Below, one piece after another: positions 10,762 to 19,763 of a stretch of 64,000 nt of DNA (within the stretch, counting starts at the first letter, position 1; the number at the start of each line of letters is the position of its first letter). The DNA is from Limnomonas spitsbergensis (taxonomy: Eukaryota > Chlorophyta > Chlorophyceae > Chlamydomonadales): NCBI GenBank assembly GCA_037349105.1, contig JAYJMM010000112.1, positions 1,178,001-1,242,000 of the forward strand. The letters are read 5' to 3'. The position numbers were made by a program, and so were the translations under genes. The notes beneath the pieces are model-generated. The model worked only from the letters and a program-made list of their open reading frames with translations, ran no database searches and was not told the origin of the DNA.

Positions 10762-13700
10762 TCAGCCCACAATGGCAATAAGGGCCTGGCGAACCTGAGG
10801 AATGCTGGCCAAGATGGTGGAAATGATGCCAACCATGCTGTATGCCAGAGCACAGAACGGGAGCGCCTCAGGCTCCTTGCTGGTCAACGCAGCAGTCCCG
10901 AAGCCACCCCCCGTTCCCGCGGCAGCCAGGCCCCTCGAGATGGTATCCTTGTAACCCAATGCGGTCATCAGCTGTGGGCCGAAATTTGCTGCCAGCAGGC
11001 AATGCAGCAGCACTGATGCAGCAGCAATGGACAGAGGGGCATCCAGCTGGCTGGCAATGGGCAGGGCCAGCGCCACGGTGACGCTCCGCGGGATTAACGC
11101 CCTCGCGAGGGCTGTTGGGCAGAGAGGCAAGGCAGCCGGAACATATTCAGAAGCAGTCACCCAATGCAGTTGCTATCAGGGGGGCACTCGAAGCAACCCG
11201 GCAGTAGGATGCCAACCAAGCCGAGTCTTTTTGAGCGGGGCCCAGGCGTGAAGTCATTAATTAGAGGCAACCAGACTTGCTCATCCCCTTCCAGCCCCAC
11301 GCGGCCGAGAGCGCGGCAGGCCAGTGGGTATGCACCAATCTCAATTAGAGGCCACCGGACCAAGACAGACAACTGAGGGAGCAATACAGGAGGCTTTCCT
11401 ACGAAAGGGTAATTCATCCTGACCATCTGGAGTCCGAGGTTTCTATCGGGGGCACTCCATGCAACATGACAATTAGGAGTTCAAATTTTCCTATCAGTGG
11501 GCAGTGGATGCCACCCGACCGACCAAACGTTTAACTTGGGTTCAACCAGGGTTCAACCCAGCTCGGTTTAACACGGCAGGTTATGACCGCAGTCGGCAGC
11601 CAGTGGGTGGACCTACCTGCTTGCAGACCCAGCGCCTTGGCTGCGAAGGCAGTGGAGAAAAACGAGAAGAGGGAAGAAGCGAAGGTGGCACCGATGATCT
11701 CAGGCGCATGCCTCTTCATGGTTTCCCGCTGGTCGTAGATGCGGAAGCCCATGCTAAGGATGACGGAGCCCAGCAGGCTCATCAACACGTCACCGGCACC
11801 CAGGGGGCCAACACCCTGTTCGTGCACCACGAGGGGAAATAAAACTTAAAATAATGAGAGAGCACAGCCAATAAGTGGATGCAAAGGCCGAGGCTCAGGG
11901 GACAGCAAGCATGGACTGAGGGGAAACAAGGGACAGCAAGCATAGGTCAAGGGGAGCCAAGGGACAGCAAGCATAGGTCGAGGGGAGCCAAGGGACAGCA
12001 AGCATAGGTCAAGGGGAGCCAAGGGACAGCAAGCATAGGTCAAGGGGAGCCAAGGGACAGCAAGCATAGGTCAAGGGGAGCCAAGGGACAGCAAGCATAG
12101 GTCAAGGGGAGCCAAGGGACAGCAAGCATAGGTCAAGGGGAGCCAAGGGACAGCAAGCATAGGTCGAGGGGAGCCAAGGGACAGCAAGCATAGGTCAAGG
12201 GGAGCTAAGGGACAGCAAGCATAGGCCAAGGAGAGCCAAGGGACAGCAAGCATAGGTCAAGGGGAGCCAAGGGACAGCAAGCATAGGTCAAGGGGAGCCA
12301 AGGGACTGCAAGCATAGGTCAAGGGGAGCCAAGGGAAAGCAAGCATAGGTCAAGGGGAGCCAAGGGACAGCAAGCATAGGTCAAGGGGAGCCAAGGGACA
12401 GCATGCATGAGCCAAAGCTTCTGGCCGGAGTTGATCTACTGCATTCAGGTGTTCATACCTATACTGCAGCATTTCCTCCTCCTTTGTGTTCCTCTCTTAA
12501 CTCTCCTACTCCCAACTTCACTGTTGGGCGCCAACACGGCTGAGCCTTTTTCAGGAGGGCCCAGAGGTGCAACATCATTGACCTACTACAGCATGGTTAT
12601 GTACCGGTAAGAAGCTCTGGGGGAGGGAGGCACTGGTTTGTCTTCTTCTGTCCTAGTTTATTTTTTACTCGCTCCGGTTTGCGGGCACCTGGCCAATGCA
12701 CCTCATGCGATGCACGGCTGGAATACGCGGAAACGAATGAGCCACTCAATGGGAGGCCGCCACTCCTTTTCTTGTGGGGCTGTGCATCCCTAAAGGATAA
12801 TATGAGCAAGGTGTTTATGCCCCGCTGACGCATGCACCTTGGAGTAGAAGATCTTCATGGAAGACTCGTAGTCCACTCCCACCATGCTGCCGAACAGGGC
12901 GGCGCCGGCATTGCCCGCAAGCGCTGTCACCACGACAGGGTGCAGAACGCCCTGGGGGCGAAAGAAACAACGTTGAGTGGGGGACATCTCGAGGAATGGA
13001 TCAAGAGCAGGCTTCAGGTGAGTGGAGCACTCTTGAGGATTTGTCATAAGACCACAGGCCCCTCAACCCATCGAAACTAGCGTGGCCACGTAAGCCCAGG
13101 CGGCATTGAGAGCGACGTTTTTATGATGCCGGAAAAGGAAGGTCATATCAAGCCCTGGCTGAAATTTCAAAAACGAAGGGAGCTATTACAGCTTGTAACT
13201 CTCTCACCTGCAGCGCCGAAGGAATAGCGTTGCCAATCAGGTAGCCTCCGACAGTGCATGCCAGGCAGAATGGCACTGCCATGCTGGGCCCTAGACCCGT
13301 TGGGGACGCCATTGTCGCCGCCATGGACCCCGCCGCAATGATCGCCCATGTTATGTAGTGTGCCGGCAGGTACGGCGACGCCGGCTTTGCCTTCGCCACT
13401 ACCTTATTGGGAGTCTTGACGAGCTCCCGGATGAACACCGCGGTTTGGGCCGTGAAGATGAGCGTGCTCACCATCCCAAAGGACAGGATGGCCAGGATCT
13501 TCAACAGCTCCTCGCCTAGAAGGGAGTAACAGGGGACAGGGGGCAGGTGGTGAGGCAACACGTGCCACTGGCCCCCCAGCACACTACACACAGCGCGCAC
13601 AGTCGCACACGGCATCTGCGAGGGAGGAATAGGGGCTGGTCGTGAGGCAACACACGCCACTAGCCCCCTGCACACAGCACACATGCAGCATCTGCCAAGC

Positions 13701-15186
13701 ACGGCAGCATCTATCTCCGTGATAGATCCCGAAGACATGTTGAAGATCCAGAAGATACAAAAGATGAAAATACAGGTAGTCCTCAACAGTTGGCCTTGGA
13801 GGTCCCGAAGCCCGAATGGGATGACCCCTGCTGCCATGGCAGCACTCAGTGATTCTATTTTTGAGACTCGGCTACATGTCAGCTACACTCCGGCCCCCGG
13901 CCGTAGGCCTCAGGTGTGGCCAGGCTATGCTGCTTAGGCCTCCAGCCGCCGTTTGGTCCAGCTTTTGTGCCAATCAGGTCTTTGGCGGCCGCGGGCAGCT
14001 TGCCACGGGTGGCATCGTAATCCCTAAATTAAGTACTGTTTGCGGTGGCCCCCTTCTGTCCGCTTGTCCCCCCTGTCCTTCCGTATCTCTTCATGGCTTT
14101 GAAGACCTTTTCGATGAAAACAAACAGGGGAGAAGTACTGCCCCCACCTGTGAGCCCCTTGAGCGCCAGTGGCAGCGTGACCAGGGAGGCCACGTAGAAT
14201 AGCGAGAGCCACTTTGCGATCCAGTCCAGCGTGGGGCCGAAAAAGTTCCGGATGCGCGCGGCATTTTGCTCCCCAACGCCGATCAGCAGGCCCGTGATAA
14301 CGAACATGCCTACTAGGGAGCTGGGGAACTTGATGCCCGCCTCAAGGAAAGCCTTCTTGGAAAAATAGTCCGCCGTGTACAGCACGCCTGTTGGCAGTAC
14401 AGACATTACTCATGTGGAGATTGCTTAGGGGCCTCTTCACAGGAATGGCGCAATGTAGGGAAGCGGCATGTTGCTGGGACGTGGCAGGCCTGCCAGATGC
14501 GGGGGCTTGCCTTCCAGACAGCTGCGTCGCCCATGGCGGCATTGCTTTGGGTCTGGGAAGATGTACACGGCAGCTATGACAACATTAAGGTAGACAGCAT
14601 GAGCAAGGAGCTCAGTAGCTCCATGCCGAGGGCGCGCTGCAGTCTTATGCCGCAGCGAGTTTTTTGGTAGAGTGCTGGGGTCAACGAGCGAGCCATGCCC
14701 ATGCCCATTCTGTTCTCACCTAGACAACCCCACATCTGTGCGTAATGCACGATGAAGTTCTTCTCAGCAGGCTTTGGCACCTCCGGCATGGCTTCTGCTG
14801 CAGCGGGCACTGCTGCAAAAACTGGCTCGGTCATGTTGGAGCGCCTGCATGCATGCCATGCATGTCCACAGTCACTTCTGATAAATGACACTGCGGCAGA
14901 AGCAAATTTGAAATGAAGGTGGAGCAGATTCCCACCACTTGTCGATCCATTTCTGTGCGTCGATCTTCCGTGCTTCAGCGTCGGCTTCATACGCTCCGGA
15001 CTCTGGTTCGGAACACTGGTCTTGTTAAGCGCAAAAGAGACAACAAATTCTATGGACTAAACGCTCACCTGCACGACACTTGACGACAGATCTCCGTTTC
15101 AGGCCCAACACGCTGCTCGCAGGAGCGTGCTGGCGTTTCAGACTCCCTGCACGCCCAGCGCAAACAAAGCGCCCCCGACACAACAT
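10762..15186 (-). CDS. PLGG1: Plastidial glycolate/glycerate translocator (LrgA-LrgB fusion)
   Basis: Seven exons: 15186-15069, 14812-14720, 14387-14148, 13515-13208, 12951-12838, 11815-11617, 11111-10762. All phases agree, giving 473 aa. PLGG1 exports photorespiratory glycolate and imports glycerate at the chloroplast inner envelope; its halves correspond to bacterial LrgA/CidA and LrgB/CidB. Seen: a basic, Ser/Ala-rich transit peptide (MLCRGRFVCAGRAGSLKRQ); an LrgA half with FSKKAFLEAGIKFPSSLVG and LSLFYVASLVTLPL; an LrgB half with MASPTGLGPSMAVPFCLA, LMSLLGSVILSMGF, KRHAPEI, RALIPRSVTVALALPIA and the hallmark TSKEPEALPFCALAYSMVG. It is rich in membrane helices and appears intact. The introns carry a MITE (13.9 kb), a retroelement tail (12.5 kb) and a 31-bp minisatellite (11.9-12.4 kb). 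Its activity is inferred from homology. Confidence 0.9.
11220..11345 (+). mobile_element. Family B tail fragment followed by family C tail fragment
   Basis: GTCTTTTTGAGCGGGGCCCA (11222) is a family B block. CTTCCAGCCCCACGCGGCCG through GGGTATGCACCAATCT (to about 11340) is the distal part of family C. Both lie in the last intron of PLGG1. Confidence 0.4.
11898..12405. repeat. 31-bp minisatellite in PLGG1 intron 5
   Basis: About 16 copies of a 31-bp unit beginning GGGACAGCAAGCATAGG and ending GGGGAGCCAA, with a few point variants (TCGAGG, GGAGCTAAG). The array ends roughly 80 bases from the acceptor of the last-but-one exon. Confidence 0.9.
12430..12595 (+). mobile_element. Non-LTR retroelement 3' tail (family B)
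   Basis: Contains TTGGGCGCCAACACGGCTGA, GGAGGGCCCAGAGGTGCAAC and ends ATCATTGACC. It lies antisense to PLGG1 in the same intron as the 31-bp array. Confidence 0.55.
13850..14010 (-). mobile_element. MITE-like family A copy (PLGG1 intron 3)
   Basis: CGGCTACATGTCAGCTACA, GGCCGTAGGCCTCAGGTGTG and GGCCTCCAGCCGCCGTTTGG match the diverged copy near 23.7 kb, suggesting a subfamily. Confidence 0.5.
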
Positions 15187-15579
15187 CTTGAGGTATGTAT
15201 TCAAGAAGGAACCGGCTAAGACTCACTCCCAGCTTCAACTCACCCTACTACGTCAGTCGGTGTGGGGATGCGGCGGTTCGGATCGAGTGCCAACGGTTCA
15301 GGGTCAATGATAGGGACACAGGGTGCTGCACTGCTGCAATTATGATGACTGCAGGTACCGGTGCCTTACTCCTAATCATGGGAGTAAATAGCCAAGTTGA
15401 CAGGTTTCTACTCCAGTCAATACCGGTAGTTATAAAAGCAAACTCCCTATTTTCTGCACAGTTGAGTGAGTGGAGGTACCCACCCTCATCAGAATACAGC
15501 GTAGCGCAGGAGATGGCCAGACATGAGGAGCTGCCACCGACAACTGCTGTTAGATCCTGAGGTGATGTGGCTCGGAGAA

Positions 15580-15783
15580 ATCAGTGTTTATTAATGTGCG
15601 CGTAAGATCATCCCTGGTGGCCTCCGCCCGCTGGGTAGCGGCCACTGGGTCCTCCTAGCCGACTCACTCACTGGCCAACGGTCGGGGAGGGGCCAAGCAG
15701 CGGGCTTGCTGCAGCTGGACCACCAGAGGCTGTAGGCCATGGCGTAGCTGAATTGTTGCCGAGGTCCGCTAAAATAAGCAGTA
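15580..15783 (+). mobile_element. MITE-like family A, well-preserved copy
   Basis: Left end AGTGTTTATTAATGTGCGCG, right end GTCCGCTAAAATAAGCAG. The ends are imperfect inverted repeats of each other. The core has GGCCACTGGGTCCTCC, GGCCAACGGTCGGGGA and GCGTAGCTGAATTGTTGCCG. It has no coding capacity, so it must depend on another element's transposase if it is a DNA transposon derivative. Confidence 0.65.
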
Positions 15784-15817
15784 GAAAGAATCCCCAGTTC
15801 AGGGGCATGACATGTGT

Positions 15818-15980
15818 CCAGGTTAGCATGAGTCGTAACTAGACCACTTACAACGTCCCGTCCAAGTTGCTACCTCAGATGCACCCTGCAGATCACAAAA
15901 TCGGGTAGCCCCCACATCGCATGCAAATGCCCACCTTCTGTCCCCTGATTAACAGGGGGGGGGGGGGCTAACTTTGCCGC
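15818..15980 (+). repeat. Left arm of ~160-bp inverted repeat
   Basis: Runs from CCAGGTTAGCATGAGT to CTAACTTTGCCGC, including a 14-base G run. The reverse complement occurs at 18180-18340 with only a handful of mismatches outside the G run. Confidence 0.85.
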
Positions 15981-16284
15981 ACACAAGGGTGGCACGGTGC
16001 GACAGAACACTTCCCATCTATGAACATTGGAGGGGGGGAATCTGGGCTGCCACCTGTCCACGAGGTGGGTCCCCCAGACCAGTATGAGAGAAAACATCCC
16101 CGAGGAAGGAAAGAGGAAGAGTCTGGGCGAAGACAGAGATCAGATTTGGCACGTGCCGATGCTCCACTACAGCAAGGCATCAGAGCTTCGCCGACTAATC
16201 GCGTTCAGGCGGCGATTGCGGCAGACCACCCCTGCACAAGCATGACACACCTTGTGTGTAGATGCCATCATTTCTAGGGGCTGG

Positions 16285-16465
16285 CACTTCCTTTGTCTTT
16301 CTTTTCCAGCCTTTTGTCTGTCCCTTCACTTGCATTCCCATTTCCCCTCCTTTTCTCCTGTCCCCTGGTGTTTGTTTTGTTCTGTCCTCCCAACCCTTTA
16401 GGTAGGCGCCCACGTGGCCGAGCCTTTTTGAGCAGGGCCCAGAGGTGTCACATCATTGACATGCC
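16285..16465 (+). mobile_element. Non-LTR retroelement 3' tail (family B)
   Basis: A pyrimidine-rich lead (CTTTTCCAGCCTTTTGTCTG) precedes TAGGCGCCCACGTGGCCGAG and GAGGTGTCACATCATTGAC. It lies between the two inverted-repeat arms. Confidence 0.65.
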
Positions 16466-16576
16466 ATCATTTCTAGCTAGATACCTGCTGCCTGCTCTTT
16501 TCGATGCAAAGAAAAGAATGGCAAGAGCATGGTCCTGCACCCTAGCCGCTGTGTCGGGACTCAGGACTGGGGAGTG

Positions 16577-17575
16577 TCCAGCCCTAACACCTGGGATCTG
16601 CAGCCCTCACACCTGGGATCTGCAGCCCTAACACCTGGGATCTGCAGCCCTCACACCTGGGATCTGCAGCCCTAACACCTGGGATCTGCAGCCCTCACAC
16701 CTGGGATCTGCAGCCCTAACACCTGGGATCTGCAGCCCTAACACGTGGGATCTGCAGCCCTAACACCTGGGATCTGCAGCCCTCACACCTGGGATCTGCA
16801 GCCCTCACACCTGGGATCTGCAGCCCTCATACCTGGGATCTGCAGCCCTAACACCTGGGATCTGCAGCCCTAACACCTGGGATCTGCAGCCCTAACACCT
16901 GGGATCTGCAGCCCTAACACCTGGGATCTGCAGCCTCAACACCTGGGATCTGCAGCCCTAACACCTGGGATCTGGAGCCCTAACACCTGGGATCTGCAGC
17001 CTCAACACCTGGGATCTGCGGCCCTCACACCTGGGATCTGCAGCCCTAACACCTGGGATCTGCAGCCCTAACACCTGGGATCTGCAGCCTCAACACCTGG
17101 GATCTGCAGCCCTCACACCTGGGATCTGCAGCCCTAACACCTGGGATCTGCAGCCCTAACACCTGGGATCTGCAGCCCTAACACCTGGGATCTGTGGCCC
17201 TCACACCTGGGATCTGCAGCCCTAACACCTGGGATCTGCAGCCCTAACACCTGGGATCTGCAGCCTCAACACCTGGGATCTGCAGCCCTCACACCTGGGA
17301 TCTGCAGCCCTAACACCTGGGATCTGCAGCCCTAACACCTGGGATCTGCAGCCCTAACACCTGGGATCTGCAGCCCTAACACCTGGGATCTGTGGCCCTC
17401 ACACCTGGGATCTGCAGCCCTAACACCTGGGATCTGCAGCCCCCACACCTGGGATCTGCAGCCCTCACACCTGGGATCTGCATCCCTAACACCTGGGATC
17501 TGCAGCCCTAACACCTGGGATCTGCAGCCCTCACACCTGGGATCTGCAGCCCTCACACCTGGGATCTGCAGCCCT
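16577..17575. repeat. 22-bp minisatellite, about 45 copies
   Basis: The unit reads CACCTGGGATCTGCAGCCCT plus two bases, with variation mainly at CCCTAA/CCCTCA/CCTCAA. Each unit holds a PstI-type CTGCAG palindrome. The array is very homogeneous, pointing to recent expansion or gene conversion. The open frames through it are by-products of the repeat. Confidence 0.95.
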
Positions 17576-17814
17576 GCACCATCCCTGCAAACCAATCCTT
17601 CTCACCTACATGTACTTGCTTGCCAACCTCTGTTTTACCTCGTGTGACTCCTGCATGCCCATCATGCTATCCTGCGTGCCCATCGTGCTCGCAGCAGCAG
17701 TACAGTCAGCACATGCACGTTTTCCAGCACCTACTTTGTGTCCCCCCCAACATGGCCCTTTGGACCCCATGACCCAGACACTCCACTTCCCTGATCCACC
17801 CATGAAATCAAGTA

Positions 17815-18010
17815 GTTGATTAGGCCCCAGGCGGCCGAGCCTTTTGAACAGGGACCAGAGGTGTAACATCATCGACCCATTTATTCATACAGATGCCAGG
17901 TCTCTCCTTCTTTCCCTTTTACCTTCAGTTCATTTTCTTCCAACGGGACAGTTGGGTGCCCACGCGGCTGAGCCTTTTTAAGCAGGGCCCAGAGGTGTAA
18001 TGTCATGGAC
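17815..18010 (+). mobile_element. Two successive non-LTR 3' tails (family B)
   Basis: The first ends GTGTAACATCATCGACC near 17878. The second starts in CTTTCCCTTTTACC and ends GTGTAATGTCATGGAC near 18009. Each carries the CCGAGCCTTTTGAACAGGG-type block. Two tails in the same orientation suggest repeated insertion at or next to older tails. Confidence 0.6.
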
Positions 18011-18179
18011 ACATGCCAGGTCCCCAGGTTCTGATATCCATGGCATATATCACCTATGCAGGGGCATCGTATGCGCCGAAGCAGGGGAGCCACCACCCTT
18101 TGACTCACTAGACACAAGAGACACCCGACCTTATCACCCTAAGATGAAGGTGCGCTTGCGCTTGGCTAAATGGCTCTAC

Positions 18180-18402
18180 GCGGCAAAGTTAGCCCCCCCC
18201 CCCTGTTAATCAGGGGACAGAAGGTAGGCATTTGCATGCGATGTGGGGGCTACCCGATTTTGTGATCTGCAGGGTGCATCTGAGGTAGCAACTTGGACGG
18301 GACGTTGCAAGTGGTCTAGTTACAACTCACGCTAACCTGGTTGGGTCCAGATGGGCCGTGCTCAGACTTTTTGAGTAGTGCCAGGGCCCAGAGGCGTGAA
18401 AT
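18180..18402 (-). repeat. Right arm of ~160-bp inverted repeat, then a family B scrap
   Basis: 18180-18340 is the reverse complement of 15818-15980, beginning GCGGCAAAGTTAGCC and ending GCTAACCTGG. At 18355-18402 a piece with GACTTTTTGAGTAGTGCC and GCCCAGAGGCGTGAAATT resembles a degenerate family B tail. Confidence 0.8.
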
Positions 18403-18794
18403 TAACTTATGCTACTCTCGGCATTCTGGTAGCAGGCATGCCAGGGTAGGTATTCCTTCAAAAAAGTTTCCAGTCAGAAATGTCTCTTCATTTACTGCTG
18501 GAGATGATGAGTCATGCTGCTGTCAGAGGAATAAGCGACCAAGGCAGCTACTCAATTTTGTCAAGATTGACCTCCCGCCATGGCGAGTGATGCCTTAATG
18601 CTGTCATGCAGCCATATTCGGGGCACTTCAGCGTCTCAACCATATGTCAGCAGACGGCATGATCAATTCATCCCAAGTCCACGAATGCCTCCTCTACCCT
18701 GTTTCGTTATGGAAGTAATGCCAGCCAGAAAGAAGCAATCCACAGAGCTCTTCGTGGGTTCCCATTTAAGGGGAGAGCACCTTCTGCCTAACAG

Positions 18795-19062
18795 TTTAGA
18801 ACAGTGCATACCCGCTGGGCCCTGCTGAACGCTCGGCCTCGTGGGGCTGGTAGGGAATGACTAGGCTCAATTCAAGCTACCATGCACGGCCTGGGCCATG
18901 GTGCAGCCATGCCATCCTCCTATGTGAGGGGGCAGGAACTTGGAACCCGACGCTCTACTCCGGGGGAGAGAGAAGATCGCGTAGCGCGTCAATCCCTCAA
19001 CCTCTGAGTATGGATGCCACCAGCGTTATACCACTGGACTATTCTGCCCCTGCCTGACAGTG
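18795..19062 (-). mobile_element. SINE-like family C, most complete head
   Basis: On minus it starts GGGGCAGAATAGTCCAGTGG. TAGTCCAGTGG fits the Pol III A-box consensus and the head resembles the 5' half of a tRNA. The body (CGGGTTCCAAGTTCCTGCCC, GGATGGCATGGCTGCACCAT) follows, then the tail GCATACCCGCTGGGCCCTGC seen in complement at 18812. No complete cloverleaf can be drawn, so this is not a tRNA gene. Confidence 0.65.
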
Positions 19063-19162
19063 GCTGGGCCTTCTTGAGGAAGGTCCTGAGATATTCCGAC
19101 AGCATTATGATAGTATGCATTCACCTTTTGCTTGCATACACCAGCATCTGGGGTCTCTCACT

Positions 19163-19350
19163 ACTGTTTATTTTAGTGTGTTCATTACACAATCTTTGGC
19201 AGGCTGCAGGGCAGCCACCACAGGGGTGCTGCAGACTCACTTGATCGGCCTACGGTTGGTGCCCCAAGCAGCAAGGCTTGCTGCACCAGGCCCCTTAGGC
19301 AGCAAGCCGTGATAGATGAATTGCGGCAGAACACCCGCAGAATAAACATT
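19163..19350 (+). mobile_element. MITE-like family A copy
   Basis: Left end ACTGTTTATTTTAGTGTG, right end CACCCGCAGAATAAACATT. The core retains GGCAGCCACCACAGGGGTGC and GCAGCAAGGCTTGCTGCACC. Confidence 0.65.
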
Positions 19351-19763
19351 TCTTAAACAAATCTTCATTCCATAAAGTATGTGCCTGCTGACCGTATCCA
19401 ACTCTCCACAACTGCAATCCCCTGAACAAATATTTTGTTTTGAAAACCAGTGTCAGTCCATGCCACCTAGCAATCCCAAATAGAGTGCCAGAGCTTACCA
19501 AGGAATCAACAGCCCGCGGGCATTTTGAACGCTTGGGATGATAGGCTCAGTAGTTCGCAAGTAAGCAAGTTACCCCAACTTTCAATTTACACATCCCTCC
19601 CTGACATTGGGATGGCTAATGGCTTGAAAAACTAACCGGATTGCAACCACCCTATGCTGCAGTGAAAATCCCTGAATCCGAAGCTCGAGAAAGATGTGGA
19701 AAAAACAGGCTCAGCCGGCATAGGCATGCTAGCAAAGCATAATATGATTCCTGGTTCCCCTCT

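Larger units (their letters stand above)
15187..19763. other. Gene-free, repeat-dense region
   Basis: No protein gene supported. From left to right it holds a MITE (15.58-15.78), one arm of a long inverted repeat (15.82-15.98), a family B tail (16.3), the 22-bp minisatellite (16.6-17.6), two more tails (17.8-18.0), the second inverted arm (18.18-18.34), a SINE copy (18.8-19.06) and a MITE (19.16-19.35). The intervening ORFs show no domains. Confidence 0.5.

Noticed and set aside
12071..12253. Minus-strand ORFs across the 31-bp array (repeated MLAVPWLPL-like peptide)
   Set aside because: Minisatellite by-product within a PLGG1 intron.
16577..17575. Regular short repeats resembling a CRISPR array
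   Set aside because: Units are contiguous 22-mers without unique spacers, in a eukaryotic nuclear region with no cas genes.
18935..19062. Possible tRNA gene on minus (GGGGCAGAATAGTCCAGTGG)
   Set aside because: No closing acceptor stem or T-arm; the sequence continues into a dispersed SINE body.
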